Positions 12,547-25,070 of a stretch of 64,000 nt of DNA are shown piece by piece (the first letter of the stretch is position 1; each line of letters begins with the position of its first letter). The stretch spans positions 31,965,172 through 32,029,171 of the forward strand of contig OY720344.1 in assembly GCA_963082975.1 (NCBI GenBank). Direction: 5' to 3'. The translations under genes were made by a program, and so were the position numbers. The notes beneath the pieces are model-generated. The model worked only from the letters and a program-made list of their open reading frames with translations, was not told where the DNA came from and made no database searches. This stretch comes from Labia minor (taxonomy: Eukaryota > Arthropoda > Insecta > Dermaptera > Spongiphoridae).

Positions 12547-13884
12547 TTCTTGAATACCCAATTCTATAAGTAATTAATGATGTGAGTAATAAAAATAGGT
12601 AAACAAAACTTAATTTAATGATACAATAGGTATATATATTTATAGTATATATATTTAGAGACCTCTCTGCGGATCAGGTACTAAATAATTAAATAAACGT
12701 AACTATAAATAACTTGAGCTTAAATTTAATAAATAAATAAATTATCATTAATAGGATTAAATAAATTATTAAAATTATTATTATAAATTAATATTAATCT
12801 TAAGATTTCCCAATGGATTCAAAAAGAAGTGTTTACATTACAAATATTTCTTTTGATATTTATTTATTGCCAATCTCTATAAATGTATTATCGATTCTTA
12901 ACTTTCATTTTGATCATACAATTATTCAACAATGATTTATATATAATATTTATTAATGATTAAATCATAACTTATGATCTGAATAATACTTTCCCTTATA
13001 AACAAGCGATATATTTTCCATCTAGTAATTCGAAAAATACATATATATATATATATACTATATATAGAGAGAGAGAGGAAAATAATAAAATTAAATGAAA
13101 ATCAATTGATTTATAGTAACATACTCTATTAATATAATTTTGCCTTGATTTCCTCCTGATCTTGATGTTAATTATGGTACAATTTACATTAAAGATTTCT
13201 GTATAATCAAAGAAAAGAGAAATCTACTAATTGGCAATTAAAATAGTTAATATCATACATAAAACTACTTTGTCTCGTTACATTGAATTGCATTCATTTT
13301 TGTAAATATTGTTAAAATGTGCAAGATTTAACCAAATATGTCCATTCACTTCCGCCTGAGTTTTATTTTATAATGAATGAATAAAACTTCATTATTACTT
13401 TCACCTTCCTATATATACAAAATTGGAATCAAGAAAATAAAATACATATATAAAGCACCCACTCGAAAGGTATTATAACACAAGATATAATTCATTTTTT
13501 ATTATCAATATAACTATAGATATGCATTTACATTCCAAAGAAAATTGTGTTGAAAAAAAATCAAGTGATGGTAATTTTAGTAGATACTAACTCTGAAAGA
13601 GCCAAATTTATTTCTGAAAATAAAAATTAGCGAGTTAATAAAAAAAAGATTGATAGGTATAATAAAAATCTATCTCTTTATACATTTAATATTAATAAAA
13701 TAAAATGAAAAACAATTTTCTTCAAAATTTCAAATTTGAAATATATTATCCTTTCAAAAAATTGAATTCATATTAATTTGTAATATATATTTCAAAGTTA
13801 TATACCTATATTAATTTTTTATACATAAAATAATTTAAAAAAATATATTTCAAAATATTTAAAATTTAAAATAACATTAGTTTA
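12547..13884. other. AT-rich spacer
   Basis: Mostly A/T with an AT/GA microsatellite at about 13035-13080. The piece ctctctgcggatcaggtact at 12664 resembles the 3' end wording of the Helentron-like copies (ctcggtgaaacaggtact) and may be a short relic. Confidence 0.45.
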
Positions 13885-14400
13885 CCTTATCTTATCTTAT
13901 TATACTAGCAAAAATTGTATATAAATTTGTATTTTTTTAAATATTAACCCGGTCTAAGGATTTTTTTTTTGAAATTCACACCATAGATAAGTTTTATAAA
14001 AGAAAATCGATCTGAATTGGTTTCAGCCTCGGGAAAAATCATCTTTGTTAGTTTTTTCCTTAATTTAAAATAGGAATAAAAAAAATGGCGTCGGTTAGCC
14101 CCTTTTATTATTATTATGATTATTATTTATTTTAATAATATTTTGTAATCATATTACGAATATGATATATATTATGTTATATATCTACAGGCCATACTTT
14201 TCTGTCTTTCGGTGCATTAATACGTTCGTTTAAGGATTGTATGTTTTATGACTATTATTTTAATTTATGTTCTTTTAAATTATTTTAAATTGTTTCATAT
14301 ATTTTGTCGTTTATTTATTTTAAATAATAATCTTAATCTTAAATATTCTTAGTTCATAAGGAATAATAAGCGGCGGCTCGGTGAAACAGGTACTAGTTAA
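13885..14400 (+). mobile_element. Helentron-like repeat, family E copy 1
   Basis: Shares its length with 43707-44190. Common landmarks in order are cttattatactagcaaaaa, aaattcacaccatagataa, tttcagcctcgggaaaaat, ctgtctttcggtgcattaat, catattttgtcgtttattta and ctcggtgaa(a)ccaggta. It begins near TACTAG, as family F does. Parts recur in the family C insertion at 53.6-53.8 kb, so these are members of one group. There is no terminal inverted repeat and no ORF. The Helentron/HINE class is inferred from the group's better-defined member at 53271-53896. Confidence 0.6.
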
Positions 14401-14706
14401 ATAAACTGAATAATAAATTTCTATTAAATTTTCACATAAGTTGATATATTATTTAAAATTTAATTGAAATCTAAATCTAACTTCTGATTAAATAATAAAA
14501 TGTGATCAATCAAGTAACAATATTTTTAAGTTTAACGTTTTTTTTTAATGAAAAATTATCCTCATAATAACACTTAAACACTAAAAATAAAATATAAACA
14601 TATTAATTACTTGAAATGTAAAAATAATTTTTTTTCAAGCTAATTTTCTTTGGAATATGAGAAGTAAAAAAAAATGTGGGAGGGAGAAAAATGATCAGTC
14701 GACGCC

Positions 14707-14781
14707 TCAAGCTCCAATCGTGCCGGGAGGCAACGCCATTTCATGAGCCACGATTTCGCCCTTTTCCTCCAACAGATTCAT
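14707..14781 (-). CDS. Candidate 24-codon terminal exon
   Basis: On the minus strand a frame from ATG at 14781 to TGA at 14707 reads MNLLEEKGEIVAHEMALP and six more residues ending GTIGA. The first base lies exactly after ttcag, a splice-acceptor-like end preceded by a T-rich stretch. Base composition is far less AT-rich than the neighbours and amino-acid usage is globular. I do not recognise the protein. A conserved regulatory block is the alternative. Confidence 0.35.
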   Translation of the reverse strand: MNLLEEKGEIVAHEMALPPGTIGA

Positions 14782-14790
14782 CTGAACTTA

Positions 14791-15394
14791 TCATTTGTAT
14801 TAAAAAAAATCGATTTCTTGTCAGAAAACCAGTCAATATTTAATATAACTTTATGAATTTTCTTTGTTTTTTTTTTGTTTTTTGTTTTTTGTTTTTTTTT
14901 TTTTTTGTATTCTTTTGTTTATTATTTTCTTCTTTGCAAAAATTCCATAATGCCAATCGTAATTTATTTATATTTAAAAAAATAAAAATAAAAAAACATC
15001 TTATGCTCATTAATCATCTAAACATGATGAGTGTATGAAAATATTTAATTTTTAATGTTATGTAAAACTTTCAAATCCATCAATTATGCGTTACTATATA
15101 TGAATGATTTTGAAAAAGTATTCAGTGTTCAACAAATTAAAATTATATTTGTATGATGCACTAACTTTTTCCATTTTTCTATTTTTTCAAATTTATTATA
15201 ATATTATTATATTATATTATATTATTTATTATAGTAGTTGAAATTTGAAAGAATTTAAATATTTAATTGACCTCATATAAAATTATATAAATCAAATATG
15301 GGAAATTTTGAGTAATATGTTATAGAACACTAGAGTAGATTATGATAAGGAAATACATGGCCTTTAAAACATCCCCAGACATCTAAAAATTATA
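14791..15394. other. AT-rich spacer with long T tract
   Basis: Contains an almost pure T stretch at about 14864-14906, which produces a spurious F-rich frame. No gene seen. Confidence 0.6.
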
Positions 15395-15610
15395 ATTCGA
15401 AGCGATTACGATAGGTTGGACGGTCATATGGTTAGAATAAGTAAAGAAAGATTAGTTTTTAGGAAAAAAAAATTGAGAAATGACACTTATAGGCAGGTCA
15501 AAGATCCGATAGACACACAATAATGGGTATTAAGTAATTATAGGATGGGAATAGGCTCGGGATAGGAATGGCGTGAGGATTATGATTTCTAGGGTCAAGA
15601 TAAATAGTAA
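15395..15610 (+). pseudogene. Degraded non-LTR retrotransposon C-terminus
   Basis: The plus strand reads DRLDGHMVRISKERLVFR near 15410-15462. This resembles the RLRWxGHVxRM block near the C-terminus of arthropod endonuclease-reverse transcriptases. Further along, RNDTYRQ and a broken EWRED stretch follow the expected order. Several stops and frame changes are present. The resemblance is weaker than for the copies at 43.5 and 62.9 kb. Confidence 0.45.
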
Positions 15611-16154
15611 CCAAATTTTTATTGCCAGAGTTAAACTATATTTATTTTTTTATATATAAATATATGTAAATATATTTTAATGCATTATTTTTGTTTGTAA
15701 AATTCAAGATACCTATGTTTTTGTTTCTAATGAATACATTTCCTAGACACAGATTATATCTTGAAGATTTGAAAAGAAAATTAAACCTATCTTATATGAC
15801 ATAAATTGTTTTGCTGTAGGAAATATTTCGACTATTAAATTCATGATTTGTTATTTGATACAGATAAGGCCAACTTTCATTTTGGAAAGAGAAAGGACCA
15901 CAGAAATTTTGGATGAAATTGTTTTAATATTTAATATTCAACTTGGACTTTCATCTCTTTAATTTATATTTAAAACATGTCTGAAGAATTTGTTCAACCA
16001 TCAACCCTTCTGACATACCAATAATTATGAAAAAATTGTTTTGACAGCTGATAATCCTCTTATATATATAGGATATAAAAATTATTTATTTCATTCTAAA
16101 TTCAAATTAGAAATGTACCTAAATGTTAAAAATTAAAAATAAATGTAAATTTTT
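15611..16154. other. AT-rich spacer
   Basis: Unassigned, mostly A/T; 15880-15960 is slightly more balanced but closed in all frames. Confidence 0.5.
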
Positions 16155-16668
16155 TTCTTTTTACTTTCTCGCCTTGGTGTGTGCGTGTGTATTTAGATGT
16201 ATGTACGCAAAAACGGTTTGAGTTAGAATAATGAAATTTGGTACACGGGAATTATTCAAAATTCGTAGTTTTCTATCAACTTTTGAGAAATGTTGCTCAT
16301 TTGAAAGAGGGTCATTACCTTGTTTCCATTTTTTTTCCTCTAAACTGACAGTAAAAATAAAGATATATGTTTGATAGTTTTTCACTTCATTAACAATTGA
16401 ATAAAACTGCTATAAATAAAATTTCAGCTTGATTGAAAGTACAGGAATTAATTTTTTAAATTTTTTAACACGTTGATTACCAATGACGTGTCTGGACGTG
16501 GCGTAGTGTCATCAACAAAGAGCCAATCACGCTCTGATTTAATAAATTTTATTTATAATTTCATTTAATTTATAATTTAAATAATTAATTAAATTTATTT
16601 TAAATATAATATATGTTAATTCATCCAATTCAAATTTGCGAGATAGTCGAGTGGAGACACACTCCAGA
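16155..16668 (-). mobile_element. Helentron/HINE-like repeat, family B copy 1
   Basis: Read on the minus strand it starts tctggagtgtgtctccactcg, continues through actatctcgcaaatttgaat, and ends at ggcgagaaagtaaaaa. Compared with copies at 47105-47679 and 56042-56650 it lacks about 100 bases before the end, including one arm of the terminal hairpin. It keeps the shared block caaaaacggtttgagttaga and a TG-rich microsatellite-like patch (16178-16192). Confidence 0.65.
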
Positions 16669-16810
16669 TTTTTGATCTTATTATAACAGGTATAACGTGG
16701 GTGATTATTTAATTTATTTATATATTTTAGTAGAAATATATTTTCAAGATCTTTTCACCAAAATGATAAAATAAAAGTTAAGCTTGGAATTTGAAGTTGG
16801 TTTGTAGTTT

Positions 16811-16811
<1 letters not shown>

Positions 16812-16841
<30 letters not shown>
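16812..16841. repeat. T30 homopolymer
   Basis: Thirty consecutive T residues. If read from the minus strand it would be a poly-A, but no retrocopy or LINE sequence is recognisable next to it. Confidence 0.9.
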
Positions 16842-16842
<1 letters not shown>

Positions 16843-16869
16843 TTGTGAAGGAGATTTGGTTAAACTTTT

Positions 16870-17135
16870 GAGGGGTGTTGGTTGATTGGTTGGTTACTTG
16901 TGTATGACTTGGAGTGGTAGGTGTTGCATAAGGGGGGCTGTAAGAGCGTGGGTGCCGTCTGTGCAGAACGTGCGACTCGTGCACGGGTCGCCGGGCACCG
17001 CGTTATGCAATCGTCGCAACCCAGATTCGTCGAGAGAAAGCGAAGCCGCGTCGAGTATCGCACGCACTCGGAGATCCCCTTCTTACTTACCGCGAATACC
17101 AAATTGCTAGACGATTCTCATTCTAAAACAGATTG
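16870..17135. promoter_or_regulatory. CpG-dense island with minus-strand splice donor
   Basis: The densest CpG cluster of the window (about 16960-17075: repeated CG in gtgcacgggtcgccgggcac-type sequence). On the minus strand TTCGCG|GTAAGTAAG at about 17085-17095 is a near-consensus splice donor. Upstream on that strand, from 17131, caatctgttttag resembles an acceptor and would leave a mini-exon of about 33 bases. Both strands have open frames of 68-80 residues with no recognised family. A promoter with a first exon on the minus strand is a reasonable guess only. Confidence 0.3.
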
Positions 17136-17511
17136 ACCAAGTTCAACAAAACAAACAAACTAGATATGGAAACATTTCTCACTCACTGTCATTATTAACA
17201 ACAACAAAAAAATTTTTCCATTTGAAATTCGATTTTTGAATTAAATATATCTCTTATTCATTCTTATAAGAAAAATAATACATGAATTATTTTAAATAAA
17301 ATTTAAAGCACATTATATATTATTATTATTATTATTATTATATATGTCTTTCTAATCTTGAAAATTGTATCCAGAATTTTTATGAAATTTTATCAAATCA
17401 TATTGAGACAAGAACCGAATTTTGTTATTATTGTTTCATTATTGATTATTGAAACGCAGATCTATGCATAGAATTAATAGTCTTTAATACTGATAAAATT
17501 TAAAAAATTTG
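17136..17511. other. AT-rich spacer
   Basis: Includes an ATT microsatellite (17321-17341). No gene. Confidence 0.6.
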
Positions 17512-17720
17512 TTAAAATAGGCGAATATATGAATATGGTGGTGTAATTTCATAGTATTCAATCAATATCGAGTTTATACTCCTTATAATTTTACAGACAG
17601 ACGGACAGACACATATGAAATATTCAAAAGTTATATTTGGATTCTGCATGCCATGAGAGCTAAAAAAATGTAAAAGATTATAAATTCTAAGCAAAGTGCA
17701 GACAAAATCTTTATATAGGT
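17512..17720 (+). repeat. Interspersed repeat D, copy 1
   Basis: Matches 51770-51975 in the same order: aatttcatagta, a cagacagac tract, then attctaagcaaagtgcagac followed by a ttta-tata tail. The core tract varies in length. No coding potential. The class is unknown; a Helitron/HINE or SINE-like 3' portion is possible because of the internal microsatellite and AT-rich tail. Confidence 0.6.
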
Positions 17721-19019
17721 ATTTATTTTATAATTTGATATTGATTGATTTTTTTTTAAAAAAATATTTTTATATATTTATTTATATAAATAATTATATA
17801 AATATTATATTTTATATAAATAAATAAATAAATATATATATATATATTATTAATAATAAAAATTTTATTTAACTTTTTTATCAATTTGTAGTAATTTAAT
17901 TGATTTAATTATAGATATATATATTGAATAGAATGAGAATATATATATACAATATATATAGATAGTAAACGGGTGTCTCTAGAACAATTCTTTTTGGCTT
18001 AAATATTTTTCGATAAGCTACTCGGCCTACTTCTTAGAAATTCTTTAAAAAAAATATAAAAAAAAATATATAATATAAGAAAAAAGTATTTTATTTAGTT
18101 TCTCTTGCACAGTGAATTTAACAAGACACAAATTAGCAGGGTGAGTGAGATGTTAAATAATTTATAATTATTTTATTCATTCACTTTATGGGTATATTAA
18201 TTTTAATTAATAATAATATATTCTTGTTATATACCTGTATATTTAATTACATTTCCAATGAAATTTGCATTCAGTCATATTTGTAAATGGAATTTTTATT
18301 CTTCTCATTTCAATTTTAATATTTTCATTACTACTTAGACTTGAACAAAAGGTTTATCTATTTTATTATTCTTAATGCTAATTTATTAAATCAAAAATCA
18401 AATTTACATTGAATTATTTTTTCTAAATATTTATAAATATATATTTTTTTTATGAAACTTAGAGATATTATGTAACAAACAAAAACCTTTTTATTTAATT
18501 AAATAAGCGTTTTAAAATAATCTAATTTTTTTAATAGACATTCTCTCATTTAAAATTATAATTAAAGTATATATTATTTTTACTAAAATAATAATTAAAA
18601 TGAATAATTTGATGATAATCATAAATTATAACATTTATTAACATACAAATCAATATATTTTAAGAATTTTTTGTGAGAATTACTAGAATTAATATTAATA
18701 TTTTTATTATATAATTTCGGATTGAAGTATAGACAGGTACTCGGAACTGAAGTAGGAACCGGATGAATACTGCCGATCTTTTCATAAACCCTTATTAATC
18801 ATTTTATCATTAAAACTCAATTTTTTGGTATTGAATATATAAATTGAGTTAATGTTTATGTATGTATAAATATGGTTAAAAGGGTGCAATTGATTTTTAA
18901 ACTTTTTAACTTATTTACTTTTATTAGTTAATTTAGGTTTTCGAAATTCAAAATATAATTCATACCACTGAATAAATGAAATGAAATACATACCATATTA
19001 TTTTAACTTCTAGTTTTCA
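17721..19019. other. AT-rich spacer
   Basis: Almost entirely A/T, with an AT tract near 17820-17850. At 18724-18775 (agacaggtactcggaactga) there is a possible fragment of the Helentron-like 3' end wording. No gene. Confidence 0.55.
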
Positions 19020-19228
19020 ACGTAGAGTTTAAACCTCACAGGGGCAATTTGATTGTTCAGGAGGTTAATGGAAAAAATTGATGAGCAGTAAGAAGTAATT
19101 ATTTAAATTACTTAGTAAACAATTAATCATTTTTAATATTAAAAATTATGCATAATTAATATGGGGGACATTTTAAGTTTTTAGAAGCTTTGGTGGGGCA
19201 AATAAAGTTAGGAAACACTGATTCAAAT
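19020..19228 (-). mobile_element. Probable hAT-type relic
   Basis: The right edge read on the minus strand is CAGTGTTTCCTAACTTTATT followed by TGCCCCACC, the common wording of hAT terminal ends (CAG...GTTTCCCAAACTT). A matching left end with an 8-bp target duplication was not found, so the left boundary is a guess. Confidence 0.35.
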
Positions 19229-20683
19229 TGCAAAGACAAGATTTGGTATATGTAACGCCTGGTTGATATGCAACTCAGCAGCTTAACTTTTAATTTTCTT
19301 ATTCTATTTCAATAAAATCGCAGTTCTTTATTATTATTCATAATAAAATATATTTTTTAAATTTTTAATTCATTTAATAAAATTTGTCTTTAAAAATTAT
19401 CAATTCAATAAAAATAAATAAAAATTATTATTTATTAATGTTATTTTATATAAAATATTTCCACTCAATTTATCTATTATTTTTTATATTGAATGTAATA
19501 ATAGCCATTTTTTTGAAGTCATTTCTTAAATGAACTCCAAACACATAAATTAAAACATTCTATATCTAATTAATAATGAAACAAGGTACTATTAATTTAG
19601 AAACTAAGTCATTGTGAATTTCACCAGTCATAGGTGCTGAGTATTTATGCATGATACGCTTGTTATGTTATATGACAATGTTCAATAAAAATAAATAAAA
19701 ATCTAATCATTCATTAGAAAAATCTCTAGATTTGCTAAATATTGTTCAAAAGGATTGGAATCTATTTCTAAGAGTTTTAAACAGAGGAGATAGGATATGA
19801 ATGTATCGCATGCATGCATTCTACACAATTCATTCTACATTCATACTCGTATTTCTAACAAAATAAAAATAAATTATTTTAAGAAATTAGCTTTGCAATA
19901 ATAAACAAATGAATATGTAATTCACTAAACTAATATATTTCTATTTTATCATAGTAAATCAAACTTCAAATCTTTTGTGTGAATTTTATATTTTTTGAAT
20001 AAAGTTCTCATCTAAATTAACTGATTACTAAAGTTTTAATATTATACTAAACATTAATCAGGGAATTACGGATGTGAGAAATAGATTCTTTTTATACAAA
20101 AGAAAAAAAAAGATAAATGAAGAAATCAATGAAAATATTACATACAGTGAGAAATTCAGATTTTTTAAATAACAGATAAATAAAACAATTAGCGATTTTA
20201 TTAATTATAATATAATGAAGGAGAATATTATAAATTATAGGATATATATATATCATTTTTATTGTAGAGAGATCAAAGCTCATTTTAGCTAGTTTTTAAT
20301 TCCATATCATAACATCATCCGTATGCTTTGAATTAATTTATTGGGTCATTTATGAAGACCTCAACAGTTGGAACTCTGTTTCGCTTATCAAACTTCTCTA
20401 TTGGAATAACCTGTGAGAAATTAGTTTTGTGTTGTCAATCGAAAGTCATTAAAAGATGAACAAGAAAATAAATATTAATTATTTATTAGGAAAGTACTTT
20501 TTAGTTTACAATGCTTTAAGCATAAGATAGGCTTTAATAACGGAAATAAATGTTAGCGATTCAATTTAATTTTTGTAGATTTGCAAATGGCAATCTGACA
20601 TTCATTAAATTATAATTATAATTTAACAATAATTATATTATATTTTTTCAATCACTAATAATTCAGTTTTCTATATATATACA
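19229..20683. other. AT-rich spacer
   Basis: Unassigned. A less AT-rich patch at 20340-20460 (tgaagacctcaacagttgga) is closed in all frames. Short minus-strand frame 20092-20283 is I/F/Y-rich and non-coding in character. Confidence 0.5.
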
Positions 20684-21104
20684 CGAGAGCAAGTCAATAA
20701 GTCCGTGACTTTTTGAATGAAACAGGTTTTTGGATAAATAATTATATTATTTTTCACATCGAAAAAATAAGTTTTGTCAAGGGGATCAAAATAGATTTGT
20801 TTGTGGGATGATTTCATCGTTAGAGCCAAATCTCTTTCCGCTGAGGTATGGAAATAAGAAAGAGTCACACTGGAGTAGATCAATTCGTATCCCATTTCAT
20901 GGATTTTCATGGAAGTCCACTTTTTTCGTTTTCTTTTCAAAAAACGTGGTAGTCTGCTATTAATGGAAGTCAAACAAAAACTAAAAGTCCCAACTGAGTA
21001 AAATTTCGACAGGAGTCAGCGAATGTCATCTGCTGACGGGAGCAGTGTTGCCATTTCATTTAAGAAAGAAATTCAAAAAGTCACGGATTTATTGACATGC
21101 TTCG
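20684..21104 (-). mobile_element. Deleted mariner, copy 5
   Basis: About 420 bp, minus orientation, right flank TA (21105-21106). On the minus strand an ATG at 20973 opens a 100-codon frame that fuses the leader sequence (TSINSRLPRF) across the family's deletion junction to KIHEMGYEL. It then runs through a frame-shifted version of the tail (LDKTYFFDV). This shows that the deletion derivative can form a short chimeric ORF, but it has no catalytic block. Confidence 0.87.
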
Positions 21105-21106
21105 TA

Positions 21107-22390
21107 TTTAAAGTTAAATGGATCATTAATTCTTCAATCTTCCTATCTTATATTGATCTCAAGATCATTAGCGTCCTGAGTATACGATGAAGATACCAGT
21201 CATTGGGGTGTGTGATAATAAAATCCGATCTTTCACATAAAATATAATGAAGGTCGAATGGATTGCATTTTAATTATTTTTCTGAGAACATTCAACATTG
21301 TGGATTTAACTTTAAATCATTTAAAGAGAAATTTTTAAAATAAATAAATAAAAAAACTTAAAATCTAATTAAAATTATATTAATACTCTTTATGATATTA
21401 ACAATTCATTATCTATCGTATTATTTTCTTTGGCCTGAAAAATCTTATTACCGTATCAGTACTAAACTGAAAAGTTAAATAATCTTTGATTAAACTCGTA
21501 ATAATTATTATGACATTATTATTTTATTTTAAACATAACGAATCATATTAAATTAACTGATGTACTAATATGTCATTACTATTTGGTGGAACTTTATCCG
21601 GTTAACTATACCTATATATAATCAATTATAAATGTAAATGTCCTTTAAAAGGGTATTTATTACGTAAATGGAATTTCTTTTTTTTATCTATTATTTGTCA
21701 GTTTTTTTATCATCTTTTCACCTATCCATTTGATTTGATTGCATTTCCAAATGGGATCGAAATAATAGAAAGATTTGAAAGGCCTGCTGGTATTTGGGTA
21801 ATCGACAGCCCGAGAGTCATTCAACCTCGAACGGATCATTTTTTTTTTGCTTGCCTTTATTCTGTGTGTTTCTTTTTTATCCTTTCTAGATATATTCATT
21901 TAAAAATAAAAATATCCAAATTTTTTATACCCTTTTTTAAATTTTATAATCTTATATTTTAATCTGATTCAAACTTTCACCTCGGAATTGTTTAAGAAAA
22001 CGAAAAAAAAAAAAAATTAATTATCTCACCAAAATTATTGCACATATGTAGTTCACTCTTTTGTATATTGGAATTATTTGAAATTTATAAATTCTACTGT
22101 CAATATCAACAATAAAGTAGTTAATGGAGCTAAAACTTTCTGCTTAAACTTCCAATTAGATATATATTTTTTTATAAATTGTAATTACAATCTGAAAATA
22201 GGTATATTTACGATTGATTTACAATGTTTTTGATAAATTATTTTTGTCATTTGATATATTTTTGAAGTATATATAAATTTTAAGATTTTTATTTAATTTT
22301 TAAAGAATTTTAATCCTCATACTCTCATATTTGAGAAAAAAAAAATGATTTATTAGGCATCACTTCTAAGTCATAACTATTTGAGAATGT
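21107..22390. other. AT-rich spacer with a balanced patch
   Basis: The plus strand from 21735 has about 30 codons of globular-looking sequence (FPNGIEIIERFERPAGIWVI) before a poly-T-encoded F-rich stretch, but no ATG and no splice consensus decide it. The rest is spacer. Confidence 0.35.
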
Positions 22391-22616
22391 TCGTATCTCA
22401 ATTCATGGATTTTCATGGAAATTCACTTTTTTCCATTTTCTTCTCAAATTACGAGGTAGTCTGCTATTAATAGATGTCAAACAAAAACTAAAAGACCCAG
22501 CTGGTTAAAATTTCGACAGGAGTCAGCTGATAGTTGCCTGCTTACAGGAGGGGTGTTGACATTTCATTTAAGAGATAGAAAATTTAAAAAGTCACGGAAT
22601 TATTGACCTTCCCTCG
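22391..22616 (-). mobile_element. Deleted mariner, copy 6 (half element)
   Basis: Only the leader half is present: from just inside the deletion junction (tcatggattttcatgg) to the terminal repeat, which ends ccctcg before TA (22617-22618). The transposase end and its terminal repeat are gone. Confidence 0.85.
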
Positions 22617-22618
22617 TA

Positions 22619-24439
22619 CTACTTTATTCTTATTTTCATAAAATATTGTAATCATAACATTATATTTTATTATTATATTAATGCTAATTAAATGTTCTGA
22701 GTTTTTAAAAATTTTAACATATACATTATAATTATTACAATTCTATTCTAAATATGTACTTGTTTCATTAGTGTGAATATAATTCATTTAATTAATTTAA
22801 ATTTTATATCTATTTTTACTTATTTAATTCTAAATATTTGTTCTAAATTCTATACATATATGTATATCTAAAATGTAATCATTTTCCCGATTACTTTCAA
22901 ATTTTATTAAAAATAATTTTTTATTAATATTAATTATATTACAGGAGGAATAAAATGAATAAATTTTATTTGATTAAATTTGAAAAGAGTGAGTGAATTC
23001 TATTCCGAAAACGTCAATAGTACACCTTCAATTCAAAACAAAACTTCCGGTAGGAACCTGACCTTTGATAAGTTCATCTGATAAATCCAATTTTTTTTTT
23101 TCGAATAAACTTATCGATCATTTTATCTTGCATTCCTTGAAACGAAATATTTAAATTTACTAACCTCACATGATAAAATAAAAATTAATTTCAATTTCTT
23201 CTAATTTGTGAATGTCATTAACAAGTTATCTATTAATAAAATAAAAACATAAACTAAAAATAATATAAGTAGGCCATTTTAATGCTGAGTAATGGAAGTT
23301 AAGGGGCAGTGGGGGCGAGGCATTGGCTAAAATACATGATAAATTAATTAGTTCAGTTATTTATTGATGACAATTATAAAATAACAATTATATTTTCAAA
23401 TTAAATAAATAAGAATTTAGTTCATAAAGAAGTTTAATTAATATATAAGTTTCAAATACATGTATTCTTTATAATAGCTACCCTCAAACGACTAATTAAA
23501 CATTATCATTCGTTAAACAAATCAATTAATTATATAATGTGAATTTTCTTTTATCTATAAATATCTTTTAATTTTAAATGATTATTTCGAGCCAAAAACT
23601 ATTTCCGTTTGGCAAAGATTAATCAAAAGCGATACATTTGATCATGATTAATGATATGAAATCATTTATAATATTAAATAGAATATATCTGGTATCTATA
23701 CTTATATTTTTAATATATATTGTAGATATGGCATATGGATATGATGTATGATGCAATATTTATATGAAATATTTTTTATTCATAAATCATTTTTGATTTA
23801 CTATTTTATTTTTTATTTATTTTTGAATTTATATTAAAGAAAATATGAGAATAAATTATAATTTTACTGGTTAAGTTTGTTTAATAAGGAAATAGTAATT
23901 TAAATAACGATGTTTATTGAAATCTGTTTCAGGATAAATAAATGAAGAGATCCACATCTCTTATATTATTTTCTACTGAAATATTTTCTGTTAATGTTTA
24001 AGCGGTGAGTGATCAAAAAGTTGAGTTTACATCAACTCTATTTTTTAACTGGTAGATGAAATAGCAAAATTAATATATAAACGACATTTGTAGTTATGTT
24101 GATGAGTACAATGTTCAGCTCTATCTAATTGTATCCATATGTATTCTATTAAGTCCGATCAAGAAAATAAAAATAATGGGACAGCGAAGTCGTTGTACTG
24201 ATTATACATATAACACCTCTACCCCGTACAGACGGTAAACGACTTGTAGAGCATAAAATATTCATCAACCAGATTTCTTATGCCTCTATGAAAAAAAATT
24301 TTTACTAGACAATTTTGACAATATAATTATTAACTAATTCACAACTCAAAAAAGAATACGTACTGTTTAATAATAAATGAAAATAAAAATAATAATTTTA
24401 TTAAAAATAATTTTATAATTACTTTTCCTGTGATAAACG
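22619..24439. other. AT-rich spacer
   Basis: A/T-biased DNA. Slightly balanced patches at 22985-23070, 23280-23330 and 24180-24270 are closed in all frames. No repeats recognised. Confidence 0.5.
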
Positions 24440-25070
24440 GTTAAAATTCCACTGAATGATAAGATAGCGAGAGAAAGAGAGAAATGGAGTTGGATTTTAT
24501 TTATGTATATCAATTATCTATCGTTCAATATAGCGTTAATATTTAAATGCCATTAATATTTTGATTTTTACGACCAAGATAAATCACACTTATATAATGG
24601 AGAACATACATAAACGGTGTTCGGGGTTGAACAGTTTTTCCTTTAGTATATGGGATTTGAAATGACAGCATGGATCTTGTCGAACAAGCCGAGATCCTGT
24701 TTTTTAATGGTTGGCGAATAAAAAAGAAAAAAAAACTATGAAAAGCCATTTTGATGAAGATTGAGTGAATTGAAAAAAGCAAAGAGAGAGTGGAAAAACG
24801 AAAAGAGCAAAAGAAGAAATGAGTGTGGTTACGTAAGGCATTTCTGTGTCAAGGACAGCGGGACTCTCGCCTGACAGTTGCGAGGGGGGGGGGGGCAAAT
24901 GAAAGAGGAGGCTCTCCTCGACGCTGTTGCCATCCCATGGCGGAAGTGAGGGACTCTAGTGAAGACCTTCTCCCGGTGTGTGCTCCAGTCAATCCCACAA
25001 TCCATTCTACACATTCCTTACTTTTCATCTACTACACCCCCTCCTCCCATTTACTCATATAGACAAAGAT
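24440..25070 (+). promoter_or_regulatory. Promoter-like island with D-box and ETS motif
   Basis: Composition rises from about 24440 and peaks at 24840-25000. TTACGTAA at 24829-24836 is a perfect PAR-bZIP/E4BP4-type palindrome, the D-box of circadian-clock targets in animals. CGGAAGTG at 24941-24948 is a perfect ETS/GABP core. A G12 run lies at 24884-24895. A TATATAA is present upstream at about 24591. These motifs are short, so function is an inference. Confidence 0.3.
24937..25062 (+). CDS. Candidate small ORF or first exon (MAEVRDSSEDLLP...)
   Basis: The ATG at 24937 sits in a good context (catcccATGGCG) and opens 41 codons beginning MAEVRDSSEDLLPVCAPVNP and ending at TAG 25060-25062. A splice donor-like CCCG|GTGTGTG occurs after codon 13, so the true exon might be MAEVRDSSEDLLP. 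The frame is also open upstream but without ATG. I recognise no family. Confidence 0.25.
   Translation: MAEVRDSSEDLLPVCAPVNPTIHSTHSLLFIYYTPSSHLLI

Noticed and set aside
14853..15038. F-rich 61-codon frame
   Set aside because: Produced by a long T tract, not a hydrophobic protein.
18720..18790. Fragment resembling the Helentron-like 3' wording (caggtactcgg)
   Set aside because: Too short to separate from chance; mentioned in the spacer entry only.
21735..21962. 75-codon frame with FPNGIEIIERFERPAG
   Set aside because: No ATG, second half encoded by T runs, no splice consensus; kept only as a remark in the spacer entry.
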